Below, one piece after another: positions 9,727 to 18,582 of a stretch of DNA of 64,000 nucleotides (its first letter is position 1; every line of letters starts with the position of its first letter). Source of the stretch: Ignatzschineria rhizosphaerae (lineage in GTDB: Bacteria; Pseudomonadota; Gammaproteobacteria; Cardiobacteriales; Wohlfahrtiimonadaceae); NCBI RefSeq assembly GCF_022655595.1, contig NZ_CP093379.1:1546501-1610500 (forward strand), given 5' to 3'. The notes under the pieces are model-generated. The model had not been told where the DNA came from. It worked only from the letters and a program-made list of their open reading frames with translations, and ran no database searches. The position numbers were made by a program, and so were the translations under genes.

Positions 9727-10623
9727 CTATTGGCTGTTAGAAGCTTTAAACTTCTCTAATTCACGGGTTGGAATAAGCTGATCGTTACTAGATTCTTTAA
9801 ACTTTGACCACGTTAAATTTTTTAATATCTCTTGCTCTTTTGGACTATCACCATATGTCATAAAAAAGTTTTTGATATTCCCTTTCAGCTCTTGGGATAA
9901 ATCAGTACGCCATACTAAAGGATCTGAAGATATTTCAGGGGATTCCCAAATCACCTTCACTTTTTCAATCAATGGCGATTGTTTTGCTACTAAACTATCC
10001 CAGTTATTACTATTAAATGTCGCAACATCGATATGTTTATTCGCCACTGCCATGAAATTACTCTCATGATTTGCGTTTAATGTTCTTTTGAAGATCTTAT
10101 TAGCATCAAGATTATTCACCCCAAAGACATAATATGCCGGTACTAAATAACCAGAAGTTGAGTTGGGATCGCCATTACCAAATGTTAAATTGCTTGCCTT
10201 GGCAAACATATCTTCGATACTATTAATAGTGTCATTATCTTTATGCGTAATAATGTAGCTCTTATAACCTGTTGAACCATCGTCATATACCACTTGAGCA
10301 AAGACTTCACCAGAAGCACGATCGACCGCTTCCATCGCAGATTTATTTCCGTACCAAGCGATATCAACCTTGCCAAAACGCATTCCCTGAATGACGCCAG
10401 CATAATCACTAGCAAAGAAAGGTTTTACTTCTATCCCCAGCTCTTCACTCATATCATCTAGCATCGGTTGCCAGTTTGATCTTAAGTTTTGTGAAGACTC
10501 TGTACTGATAATTCCGAAATTTAAAACATCTTTTTCTGCAGCATTACCAAATGAGAGAAACCCCATAACAGCAAAGGATACAGCAGATATTTTGCGAATA
10601 TTTTTAACCATTGAATGAATCAT
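9727..10623 (-). CDS. phnD: Phosphonate-binding periplasmic protein PhnD, first copy
   Basis: 298 aa from the ATG at 10623 with AAAGGTG in front; the frame extends to a TTG at 10641 without support. Signal peptide with likely cleavage near SFGNA-AEK. Same ligand-cleft segments as the downstream copy (SDYAGVIQGM, AWYG, NSTSG). It follows phnC by 26 bp, which is the usual phnCDE order, so this is probably the ancestral position and the 7887-8783 gene the duplicate. Confidence 0.94.
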   Translation of the reverse strand: MIHSMVKNIRKISAVSFAVMGFLSFGNAAEKDVLNFGIISTESSQNLRSNWQPMLDDMSEELGIEVKPFFASDYAGVIQGMRFGKVDIAWYGNKSAMEAVDRASGEVFAQVVYDDGSTGYKSYIITHKDNDTINSIEDMFAKASNLTFGNGDPNSTSGYLVPAYYVFGVNNLDANKIFKRTLNANHESNFMAVANKHIDVATFNSNNWDSLVAKQSPLIEKVKVIWESPEISSDPLVWRTDLSQELKGNIKNFFMTYGDSPKEQEILKNLTWSKFKESSNDQLIPTRELEKFKASNSQ

Positions 10624-10649
10624 ATTTTCACCTTTATTCAAATATCAAA

Positions 10650-11456
10650 CTAACTTAATTGAAGATCTAAAATAGAAGCACAAGGAATTTCTTTTCTTTG
10701 CGTTTTCTGAGGAACTGATGCGTATAAATTTTCTAAAAACTCATCACTTAAAAGCTCCATTTCCCCGTAATAACGGACATGTCCTGATTTCAGGGCAGCC
10801 ACATATTGACAATATTGACGGGCATAATCGACTTGATGAAGCGTAACGATCACTGTTTTACCATCTTTCTCATTAATATCTCTAAGCGCTTGCATGACAG
10901 AACGTGCAGATTCAGGATCTAACGATGCAATGGGTTCATCTGCTAAAATAATATCGGCCTCTTGCATCAATACCTTAGCAATTGCCACTCGTTGCTGCTG
11001 CCCCCCAGATAATGTGGAAGCTCTTTGATAGGCAAGGTCTTTTAACCCTACTCGCTCAAGGCAAGAGAGTGCTTTTTCTTTCTCTTCTTTTGTAAAAAAC
11101 TTACAGACACTGCGCCAAAAAGGAACTCGAGATAAATTACCAATCAGGACATTATCAAGCACTGATAATCGTGTTACTAAGTTAAATTGTTGAAAAATAA
11201 AACCAATCTTAGAGCGTTGCACTCTTGCTGATTTAACAATAGCACCATAATTTTGAATAGTGCTACCAAATATTTCGATATTACCAGATGATGCTACTGT
11301 CAATGCATTAATATGGCGAAGTAGAGTTGATTTTCCTGACCCTGAAGGACCAAGGAGCGCCGTCATCTGCCCTTTAGGAAACTCTAATTCGATATCAAAA
11401 AGCACCTGCTTTTTACCAAAAAACTTGTTGAGTAATTCTATTTTAATTGCATTCAT
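10650..11456 (-). CDS. phnC: Phosphonate ABC transporter ATP-binding protein PhnC
   Basis: 268-aa ATPase: Walker A GPSGSGKST, Q-loop FIFQQFNLV, signature LSGGQQQR, Walker B IILADEPIASLDP, switch HQVDYAR. These match PhnC rather than other importers. An AAGGAGGAAT site lies just upstream of the ATG. First gene of the phn operon, with a Pho-box promoter about 30 bases before it. Powers uptake through PhnE with PhnD. Confidence 0.95.
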   Translation of the reverse strand: MNAIKIELLNKFFGKKQVLFDIELEFPKGQMTALLGPSGSGKSTLLRHINALTVASSGNIEIFGSTIQNYGAIVKSARVQRSKIGFIFQQFNLVTRLSVLDNVLIGNLSRVPFWRSVCKFFTKEEKEKALSCLERVGLKDLAYQRASTLSGGQQQRVAIAKVLMQEADIILADEPIASLDPESARSVMQALRDINEKDGKTVIVTLHQVDYARQYCQYVAALKSGHVRYYGEMELLSDEFLENLYASVPQKTQRKEIPCASILDLQLS

Positions 11457-11484
11457 CTTTATTCCTCCTTACTAGGATGAATGC

Positions 11485-11518
11485 AGTATAGACATCAAAT
11501 ATGACTAATTAATGACCG
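11485..11518 (-). promoter_or_regulatory. Pho box and -10 element of the phn operon
   Basis: Read on the minus strand: CGGTCAT, TAAT, TAGTCAT (11501-11518), then 10 bases, then TATACT (11485-11490). The PhoB site consensus is two CTGTCAT repeats 4 AT-rich bases apart, ending about 10 bases before the -10 and replacing the -35. Six of seven and five of seven bases match. The TATACT lies about 29 bases before the phnC ATG. The same layout occurs before phoA. PhoB control is inferred. Confidence 0.8.
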
Positions 11519-11971
11519 ATCAATAGCTAATTTATATGTCGAACTATTAAAAAAACTATTATCATCTCAAAAAATAACACGAAACAAATACTTATAACTT
11601 TTTATAAAAACTTAAATTATGTTTGGTCTTTATAATTTCAACAGCCTCCCAAAATCCTCCTGCTTACTTCCCTACCTTTTTTAAATCAATGAATAGTTCA
11701 TGATTAAATATCAGAAATACATCAGGAAAATAATTTTGATAACAACAGTGCAGGTCATCATTTTATAATGAAGTGAATTCAAAATAAGGAAGATTAAATG
11801 CCGGCATATCAGCCATTATAAGCAAGGAATTTATTCTATCGGGCAGATTGCAATTATTATTTGAGATGCATCTTTATTAGGTTTATACAGGATAGAGGCT
11901 GTTCTCAACCCTCCCTACCATTGTAAATAGAATTACATCTTTTAAAGATGAGAAAATATTTAACTAACATT
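11519..11971. other. Intergenic stretch upstream of the phn promoter
   Basis: AT-rich spacer with no convincing gene. It contains a short palindromic-looking segment with GCCGG near 11803, but not enough to join the dispersed repeat family described elsewhere. No promoter is assigned. Confidence 0.5.
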
Positions 11972-11999
11972 AAAGTGGCAACATATGCCACTTTTTTTA
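11972..11999. terminator. Hairpin after the MetI-like permease gene
   Basis: AAAGTGGCA, 5-base loop ACATA, TGCCACTTT, with a T-run on the plus strand. For the minus-strand permease that ends at 12018 the following T-run is short, so efficiency there is uncertain. Confidence 0.55.
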
Positions 12000-12017
12000 T
12001 AACATTCCGGCAATTTA

Positions 12018-12785
12018 CTAACCTCGTCGGATTAGTGAATCAAAATCCATTGTTTTTTGTACAGGGCTCTGTGGCTGCGGTTCTGGCGTTATTTTTTGTA
12101 CCTTTTGTTGGCGTTCCTTCTCCGTTTTTTCTGTTCGTCTGATCGTTTCTGCTTGTTGCTCTACCACTTTTGCTGTACGAACAGGTCTGAAAATCGTCAG
12201 TAAAATAACGGTGGCAAATTCCACAACTAAGATCATCACTGCATAAATAACCGCGATCAAAAGTGCAAAGTTATAATCATCTCTAAAGAAGCCATAATTT
12301 AATAAGACTCCTCCAAGCCCCCCCATTCCGATCATCCCCAATACCGCACTTGCAGAAATCATCCCAATAACTAAAATCCGTAAGCTTTTAACCACTTTGA
12401 TCGCCGCATTTTCACCATCAGCTGTATTATTAAAAGCACGATATAAGTGAGTTGCGAAATAGAAAGCTCCCCAAACCATCAAAATAGGTTGTGCTGCTTC
12501 AATACCGATAATCGTACCAACTTCCCTACGAATAAAAGGAGTCATGAGAATCGCTACCACAATGACAGGGTAACCACCCAACACAAACATCACTATTCTT
12601 AATGGCAAAATAATTAAACGCATTACAGCATTGACCTTGACTAAATTATTGAGCGTCATGCCAATAAAAAAGCCGGCAATAACTGCGATAAAGATAGATC
12701 CTGTGAGCATCTCTATCGTTGCATCTAACTCATCAAAAATCATTGTTTCATGGGTATTTAAAACTTCTATAAGTTTATTGATCAC
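12018..12785 (-). CDS. Orphan MetI-like ABC permease
   Basis: 255 aa with about five membrane segments. The order of segments and patches such as FIRREVGTIIGIEAA and GMIGMGGLGGVLLNYGFF recall the methionine permease MetI (compare FTRxxVGTxIGxxAA and GAGGLGxxGYxYG). No ATPase or binding protein gene lies nearby. The C-terminal ~45 residues after IFRPVRTAK are charged and rich in K, E, Q and P, longer than in MetI. Probably an inner-membrane transport protein; the substrate is unknown. The ATG at 12785 is chosen as the first in frame. Confidence 0.6.
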   Translation of the reverse strand: MINKLIEVLNTHETMIFDELDATIEMLTGSIFIAVIAGFFIGMTLNNLVKVNAVMRLIILPLRIVMFVLGGYPVIVVAILMTPFIRREVGTIIGIEAAQPILMVWGAFYFATHLYRAFNNTADGENAAIKVVKSLRILVIGMISASAVLGMIGMGGLGGVLLNYGFFRDDYNFALLIAVIYAVMILVVEFATVILLTIFRPVRTAKVVEQQAETIRRTEKTEKERQQKVQKITPEPQPQSPVQKTMDFDSLIRRG

Positions 12786-12916
12786 AGTATTTTCCTATTA
12801 AGAGATCATTGATGGCCTGGTAATTGAATTATCAAATCATACTATTAAAACGGAAATCAGAATATCCTTATTTCTAAATAAATGCTTTAAATCTTTACCC
12901 TGAAAATTACCTAAAT

Positions 12917-13999
12917 CTAGGGAGCTCCTTCTTTGGGATTAGGTAAAATTAGATGCCTATTACCCTTAATATTTATTATTAATAGGTTAAAGGACTCAAT
13001 TGCCTGCATATCGCTTTTGTTAAACCATCTAGTTCCATCTAAACTTATAAAATCATCTCGAAATCCCTCAAAGGGGTACTTAATTTTTAAAGGAATACCA
13101 TTAATGGTTAACGTGGCATAAACTTTACCATAATGTCCTCGTCTATTATTAAAGCCTAACTGCCCCTTTATAAACCCTTGAAACTCAACCCAATCAATGG
13201 CAACTTGATAATCTAAAGGCTCTTCTACTTCATCAATTTTCAGCTGAACATTGTGATCTGCATCTATAATATCTTGCGTACAATCACTTCGTTTACGCAT
13301 TAAAGATAAACTATTAACATTGGGATGTTCTGCACTTGCATACCTTAATTGAGTTAGCTGATTCTCATAGAGATATGTAAGAGTGAAAATTTTATCATCA
13401 TAATTATCTGAGGCATTATCCCTTTGACTGTGAACATCTATCAAAGTACCTTTTTGATCCAGAACTTTTTTTTCTGCTACTAACGCTTCATTGGAAAGAG
13501 GTAAGTCTATATTGACCGTTTGATAAGGTTTAATCGTTTCATCACCATCTATCAACCAACTTAAATAACCATGAGGAGATAAAATATAATCATCAGCGAT
13601 ACTGATTTCATAAGATCTTCCTAGATCATCGCCCCAATAATTAATATGACCTGTAATATGTCCTTCTTGATCAATCTTATGAAACTTAGCATCAAAACGT
13701 TTATCATAAAGCACTAATTGTGGTTGATGCGCATTATCACATGTCACAACCATCTCAGTGACACCAAAGCTCTCAATGTAGAGTTTTTGAGAGTATTTTA
13801 ACTTTTCATCATTACGAATATATTTATCTGATAGATCTATATAATTTTTTTTATTAAATCCAGCGATAGGGGTCATTTGAAATCTATTAGGCGTCACGTA
13901 CCCTTTTTCTGATGTGAAAAACATAAAAACAAAGGGAAACAGCGTCACTAAACAGATAATACTTATCAGACTAATAAAAATAATCGTCCATCTTTTCAT
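12917..13999 (-). CDS. Unrecognised protein with one N-terminal membrane anchor
   Basis: About 360 aa. Residues 5-30 form a single hydrophobic segment after MKR, so the rest probably faces the periplasm; there is no lipobox. The body is rich in beta-type polar stretches, with two cysteines (TCDNAHQ and SDCTQD). No known domain is recognised. The ATG at 13999 has GAGG 9 bases upstream; the ATG two codons earlier leaves only 3 bases. It is preceded and followed by minus-strand genes with gaps above 100 bp, so it may stand alone. Confidence 0.7.
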   Translation of the reverse strand: MKRWTIIFISLISIICLVTLFPFVFMFFTSEKGYVTPNRFQMTPIAGFNKKNYIDLSDKYIRNDEKLKYSQKLYIESFGVTEMVVTCDNAHQPQLVLYDKRFDAKFHKIDQEGHITGHINYWGDDLGRSYEISIADDYILSPHGYLSWLIDGDETIKPYQTVNIDLPLSNEALVAEKKVLDQKGTLIDVHSQRDNASDNYDDKIFTLTYLYENQLTQLRYASAEHPNVNSLSLMRKRSDCTQDIIDADHNVQLKIDEVEEPLDYQVAIDWVEFQGFIKGQLGFNNRRGHYGKVYATLTINGIPLKIKYPFEGFRDDFISLDGTRWFNKSDMQAIESFNLLIINIKGNRHLILPNPKEGAP

Positions 14000-14111
14000 A
14001 ACCATACGCCTCTTTGATCAAAGCTTCTTATACCAAGAATACCACTGATTAATCATATTCTTAAATAGATCAACAGCAAGATCACCTCAATGATAAAGAT
14101 GGAGAGATATG

Positions 14112-14594
14112 CTACGAATTGGGCGTTTTAACTTCGTAACAAAAATCACAAAATCCATCACCATTCATAATAGTATTAGGTCTTGTAAGCGCTATATGCG
14201 GCGCATATCCTTCGATAAACTTCGCATCACGGTTACAGGAGAGTAAAAAACCAATATCCCCTAAACCAACCTCATGATACATTTCGGCATATTTACAACG
14301 TTTAACCTGATATTCATACTTTGTTTCATCTTTTGAGATTACTTCAATCTCTAAGGCATTTCCCTTCTCCCAAAGATATTGAAGCGCCGCAAAACTCTCA
14401 ATAGATGTTCGCTGTTTCTCTTTACTTGCAAAGGCTTTACCGGCATCAATCGCCGCCTGACCAATGGCTTCTTCAATCACATCTCGAGCTTTTTGGATAC
14501 CCACTTCTCGCACTAAAACATCATAGATAGGTTTAATAATCTCTGCTTCAATCCGGCGCTGCTCTAAAATCCCAAGCTCATTTGTCTCACTCAT
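14112..14594 (-). CDS. L-2-amino-thiazoline-4-carboxylate hydrolase family protein
   Basis: 160 aa from the ATG at 14594 (AAAAGGAT site upstream); the open frame to 14639 adds residues without a site. The C-terminal segments RCKYAEMYHEVGLGDIGFLLSC, NRDAKFIEGYAP and CDFCYE fit the ATC_hydrolase family (PF14196 by memory), small cytoplasmic proteins sharing conserved Cys, His and Asp with bacterial ATC hydrolase. ATC hydrolase itself makes S-carbamoyl-cysteine; most relatives have no known reaction, so only the family is called. No partner enzyme is adjacent. Confidence 0.75.
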   Translation of the reverse strand: MSETNELGILEQRRIEAEIIKPIYDVLVREVGIQKARDVIEEAIGQAAIDAGKAFASKEKQRTSIESFAALQYLWEKGNALEIEVISKDETKYEYQVKRCKYAEMYHEVGLGDIGFLLSCNRDAKFIEGYAPHIALTRPNTIMNGDGFCDFCYEVKTPNS

Positions 14595-14708
14595 TTTCTT
14601 TATCCTTTTCTGCTCTAATAAGAATATCGATAAAAACATTCTTTTTTTATATGTTTAATATGATTAAACCATTCTCTGATAGTAGAAAAGAACCAAAAGT
14701 AAGTCAAT

Positions 14709-14744
14709 AAAAAAAGCGATATCAGAGTTATCTCTAATATCGCT
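14709..14744 (-). terminator. Terminator of hemB
   Basis: Arms AGCGATAT-C-AGAG (14715-14727) and CTCT-A-ATATCGCT (14732-14744), one mismatch, loop TTAT, followed on the minus strand by six or more T. Sits about 75 bp after the hemB stop. Confidence 0.85.
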
Positions 14745-14816
14745 CGATAAAACCTTAACTTATTATAGAAAATAAATCTTACAATTTTGCATTATTTCCT
14801 ATAATTCTGAGTCTAA

Positions 14817-15821
14817 TTAACGGCTTAAGCTATCAATTTTGCCATCACGAAGCCACTCTGCAATCTGTTTTGCATAGTAAGTTACGATAATATCAGCACC
14901 GGCACGTTTAAAACCAATTAAGGTCTCTTTCACCACCGCAATCTCATCTAAAGCGCCCGCTTGAGATGCAAATTTAATCGCCGCATATTCACCACCTACC
15001 TGATACACCGCAATAGGAAGATTCGTCTGCGCTCTTAAACGCGCCACTAAATCTAAATAAGGTGTTCCTGGTTTTACCATTAAGATATCAGCGCCCTCAT
15101 CTTCATCAAGCTCAGCTTCAATCATCGCTTGGCGGCCATTAGCGTAATCTGCTTGATAAGCGTTACGGTTTCCTGATAATTCTGAATTAACTGCTTCTCT
15201 AAATGGGCCATAAAATGCCGATGAGAATTTAATCGCATGCGCTAAGATACTCACATGAGAAAATCCGGCTTCATCTAAAGCATCACGCATCGCCGCAATT
15301 TGCCCATCCATCATTGCCGATGGCGCAAGCATATCAGCACCTGCTTTTGCCGCTGTTACAGCTTGTTTTGCAAGATTTGCAATCGTGATATCGTTATCCA
15401 CGGTTCCATGATCACAAAGTACCCCGCAATGACCATGGCTTGTATATTCACAAAAGCAGATATCAGGGATAATCACCATCTCTGGCGCCGCTTTACGAAT
15501 CGTGCGGATCATTCTCGCGAGCAATCCTTCATCATTCCAAGTATCGCTTCCTGATTCATCTTTATGATGAGAGATACCAAAAGGCATAATGTACTTAATA
15601 CCTAATGCCGCAAGCTCTTTCACTTCTGCTTCTAATTGCGATTCAGGGTAACGTAAAACGCCGGGTAAAGTCTTTAAAGGAATCGCTTCCTCAATTCCCT
15701 CTTCAATAAAGATCGGATGAATCAAATCATTGAGTGAAAAGAAGTTCTCTTGCACCATCTGACGAATTGCTGTGTTAATACGCATACGACGAGGACGATG
15801 AATCGGGCTATATGATTCCAT
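14817..15821 (-). CDS. hemB: Delta-aminolevulinic acid dehydratase (porphobilinogen synthase)
   Basis: 334 aa; condenses two 5-aminolevulinates to porphobilinogen in haem synthesis. The zinc cysteines C122, C124 and C132 are in ICFCEYTSHGHCG, so this is the zinc-type active site. The Schiff-base lysines are K198 (ILAHAIKFSS) and K250 (DILMVKPGTP). GGAG lies 8 bases before the ATG. Single-gene unit with its own terminator. Confidence 0.97.
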   Translation of the reverse strand: MESYSPIHRPRRMRINTAIRQMVQENFFSLNDLIHPIFIEEGIEEAIPLKTLPGVLRYPESQLEAEVKELAALGIKYIMPFGISHHKDESGSDTWNDEGLLARMIRTIRKAAPEMVIIPDICFCEYTSHGHCGVLCDHGTVDNDITIANLAKQAVTAAKAGADMLAPSAMMDGQIAAMRDALDEAGFSHVSILAHAIKFSSAFYGPFREAVNSELSGNRNAYQADYANGRQAMIEAELDEDEGADILMVKPGTPYLDLVARLRAQTNLPIAVYQVGGEYAAIKFASQAGALDEIAVVKETLIGFKRAGADIIVTYYAKQIAEWLRDGKIDSLSR

Positions 15822-15920
15822 TTAATAGTCTCCACTAATCAAATATAAAATTAACTAAAATATGAGTTAACTGCTCAGGATGAATAAAATCTATTCCCCA
15901 TTATAAACAAAATTGTCATA

Positions 15921-15950
15921 AAAAGAGAGGGAGACATTTTCTCCCTCTTA
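15921..15950 (-). terminator. Terminator of the nucleoside hydrolase/DHA2 unit
   Basis: AGAGGGAGA, loop, TCTCCCTCT at 15926-15948, with a run of T on the minus strand. Located 13-40 bp after the transporter stop. Confidence 0.8.
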
Positions 15951-15962
15951 TTAAACCTCTAT

Positions 15963-17396
15963 TTATTGGGTGACTTCTGCATTAACAGGTTTAGGAATTA
16001 AAAAGGATGCAAAAAAGGCAATCACCGTAATGATCAATCCTAATAACATCCCATTACCATAACCTTGAAGCAGATCACTGCTAATTACCAACATTGCCGG
16101 CAATAAGGCAAAGCTTAAACCTGCGCCTAAATGAAAAGCAGCCGCATTCATCCCTGGTAAAAATCCTGGATTATCCTCAGGTGAAAGCACAATTCCAAGC
16201 CCGTTGAGCATAATATTCGCCGTTCCTGCATAGGTCACGCCTACAAGTAATGTCCCGGCAACTAAAATCGTTAGTGAGGATAAACCAAATATCATTAAGA
16301 TTAAGATTCCCAAAATACTCCCGATTAAGCCAAAACGTAAGATTCGGTTATAACCCAATAATGGGGCGAGTTTCCCCATAAAAGGTCCCACTAGCCAACC
16401 AATTAAAGCATAAGGCGCAAGGAGGTAAATAGCCGTTTTATTGGCTGTAAAACCAAATCCGATCTCACTATTTTGCGCAAAGGAGACGACTAAACCATTG
16501 ACCACGGCAAAAATTCCCGTCATCGTTAAAACGGTCGTTAATAACAATCCCCATGTGGAGCGCTGCTTTAGATGCCTTACTGTGACAAGAGGCTCTTTAA
16601 TCCGTTTTTCAATCTGAATAAAGCAGAAAAAAGCGACTAAACCAATGACAATCGCTATTGAGACAAATCCCCAATTTGCTGCCGTGATTTTACCAGCCTC
16701 ATTAAAGGCTACTAAAAATCCGGCAAGGGTCATTACTAAAAAGAGAACGCCTATCCAATCCATCTTTTGCCCCGCAGATGGTTTGGTCTCTTTAACCCCT
16801 TTTAAGATAAAAGGTAAAGTGATTAATCCAACAGCGGCAATGAACCAAAAAACTGGTCTAAAGCCAAAGTGTGTCGCAATAAAACCACCCAAGAAGGCAT
16901 CGATACCGGCAATACCGCCATTAACAGCCGTAATAATCCCCATAAGCATTCCATAGCGCTTAGGATCTTGCACTTCTGCATGGAGCATTAATAGACAAAG
17001 GGGAACGACAGGTCCTGAAAATCCTTGAATAATTCTCGAGACAAAATAGAGCTCAACACTCGGCGTAATTGCCGAGATGATACCGCCTATAGTCGTGACT
17101 AAAATTAGCAAAAAGAGAATCTTCCGGCGACCGACAATATCACTCAAACGAGGAATAAAGATCGAAAAAAGCGCAGCCGACATAAAAAATGCCGTTTGCG
17201 ATAAACCAATTGTGGCTTCTGTTGTCCCTAAGCTATGCGCAATCGTCACCAAGACAGGATTTAGCATTGTGGCGTTAAGTTGAAACGCCATACACGCCAT
17301 CAAAAGCGCAATCATTAAAGGGATAACGTTTTTTGAAGATTTTTCAGGTTGATTTAACGTTGAAGCTTGTTGCGTGCCATCATTGTTCATTATCAT
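15963..17396 (-). CDS. MFS transporter, DHA2-like 14-segment type
   Basis: About 477 aa with roughly 14 membrane segments. The segment IPRLSDIVGRRKI is the MFS loop motif (D-x-x-GRR), and MDWIGVLFLVMTLAGFLVAF after the seventh region is typical of DHA2 drug/metabolite exporters. I take the ATG at 17396, since GGTGAGG lies 6 bases upstream; this start is inside the end of the nucleoside hydrolase gene (stop at 17380), so the pair is translationally coupled. That coupling suggests transport of a nucleoside, base or ribose, not a drug (inference). Confidence 0.85.
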   Translation of the reverse strand: MIMNNDGTQQASTLNQPEKSSKNVIPLMIALLMACMAFQLNATMLNPVLVTIAHSLGTTEATIGLSQTAFFMSAALFSIFIPRLSDIVGRRKILFLLILVTTIGGIISAITPSVELYFVSRIIQGFSGPVVPLCLLMLHAEVQDPKRYGMLMGIITAVNGGIAGIDAFLGGFIATHFGFRPVFWFIAAVGLITLPFILKGVKETKPSAGQKMDWIGVLFLVMTLAGFLVAFNEAGKITAANWGFVSIAIVIGLVAFFCFIQIEKRIKEPLVTVRHLKQRSTWGLLLTTVLTMTGIFAVVNGLVVSFAQNSEIGFGFTANKTAIYLLAPYALIGWLVGPFMGKLAPLLGYNRILRFGLIGSILGILILMIFGLSSLTILVAGTLLVGVTYAGTANIMLNGLGIVLSPEDNPGFLPGMNAAAFHLGAGLSFALLPAMLVISSDLLQGYGNGMLLGLIITVIAFFASFLIPKPVNAEVTQ

Positions 17397-18339
17397 AATC
17401 GACCTCACCAATACGCTCTAGCGCCTCCACGATAAGATCCCAGAAATAGGCATGATTAAGCTTTACCGCTACTTGAGTATGACAATCATCACTTGGCGGA
17501 TTACGGAAATCTGCCACCGTCATTCCTAAGGTTAATGTTCCTGTAAGCTCAATATCGATTGGCACTTTTTGAGTGGTCATTACCGCAGGATCAATCACGT
17601 AAGCAACGGCACATGGATCATGTACTGGTGGATATTGGAAACCTTGTGCCTTTTCATAAAGTACGCCAAAATGCTCTAATAGTTCAACCACAAATTTGGC
17701 AGGCTTTGTCCCAATTTTACTGATATTTTCAATCACATCAGGGGTTGCTAGCGCTTGGTGCGTCAAATCTAACCCCACCATTGTTAAAGGCCATTTTTCA
17801 TTAAAGACAATGTGCGCCGCTTCTGGGTCAATCTTAATATTAAACTCCGCAACCGCACTCCAGTTACCTACGTGATAACCGCCGCCCATTAAGACAACTT
17901 CTTTCACCATTTCTGCAATTTTAGGCTCTTTACGAACGGCCATTGCAATATTAGTTAATCCGCCTGTGGGCACTAATGTCACGGTTTTAGGCGGATGACT
18001 CATAATCGTTTCGATAATAAGATCAACGCCATGGCGAGGATCGAGCGCAAGCTTTGGCTCTGGCAGAGTTGGACCATCTAACCCAGATTCTCCATGTACA
18101 TCGGGCGCAATCTCAATATCTCGCACTAAAGGACGCACACAACCTGCCGCAAAAGGAACCCCTACAATATTGGCAACTCTTGCTAAACCTAATGCATTTC
18201 TCGTTACTTTCTCTAATGTCTGATTTCCCACAACGGTCGTCACTGCTAATAATTCTATATTTGGATTTCCGTGCGCTAATAAAAGTGCAATCGCATCATC
18301 GTGCCCAGGATCACAATCTAAAATAATTTTCTTAACCAT
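17380..18339 (-). CDS. Inosine/uridine-type nucleoside hydrolase
   Basis: 319 aa from the ATG at 18339, with GAGAGG 6 bases before; the frame to 18414 is unsupported. The DCDPGHDDA motif at the N terminus binds the catalytic calcium, LVPTGGLTNIA and EFNIKIDPEAAH are further family motifs, and VHDPCAVAYV holds the C-terminal Asp. Hydrolyses a ribonucleoside to base and ribose in the cytoplasm. Close to RihA/RihB/IunH; base preference cannot be read from the sequence. Operon partner is the DHA2 transporter. Confidence 0.93.
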   Translation of the reverse strand: MVKKIILDCDPGHDDAIALLLAHGNPNIELLAVTTVVGNQTLEKVTRNALGLARVANIVGVPFAAGCVRPLVRDIEIAPDVHGESGLDGPTLPEPKLALDPRHGVDLIIETIMSHPPKTVTLVPTGGLTNIAMAVRKEPKIAEMVKEVVLMGGGYHVGNWSAVAEFNIKIDPEAAHIVFNEKWPLTMVGLDLTHQALATPDVIENISKIGTKPAKFVVELLEHFGVLYEKAQGFQYPPVHDPCAVAYVIDPAVMTTQKVPIDIELTGTLTLGMTVADFRNPPSDDCHTQVAVKLNHAYFWDLIVEALERIGEVDYDNEQ

Positions 18340-18507
18340 TATTGACCTCTCATAAAATAAAACTAAAAGTGGGATGATATACCTGATTCTAAAGCTCACG
18401 ATCACTCTTGTCATGCTTCATAAAATATATTCATCAAAAAAATGAGCTACCCCAAATTTCTGCGAACATTCTTACCGAAAACCGCTAACTTCACAAATAA
18501 TTGCCCA

Positions 18508-18544
18508 TAAAAAAACCTCCCTATCTCATCTTAATAAGGAGGCT
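18508..18544 (-). terminator. Terminator after the 12-segment MFS gene
   Basis: On the minus strand GCCTCCTTAT pairs with ATAGGGAGGT (one G-U pair), followed by seven T. About 40 bp after the stop at 18583. Confidence 0.8.
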
Positions 18545-18582
18545 TTATCATTCAAAATTTATTATTGAAGTGAAATTTCCCG

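Noticed and set aside
11803-11830. GCCGGCATATC text in the phn upstream region as another repeat copy
   Set aside because: Only a short part matches; the flanking segments of the family are missing.
11948-12142. Plus-strand frame starting before the MetI-like gene
   Set aside because: It is the reverse side of the permease 3' end and includes the terminator.
16645-16956. Plus-strand 103-codon frame within the DHA2 gene
   Set aside because: Antisense shadow rich in P, I and K, as expected from a membrane-protein gene read backwards.
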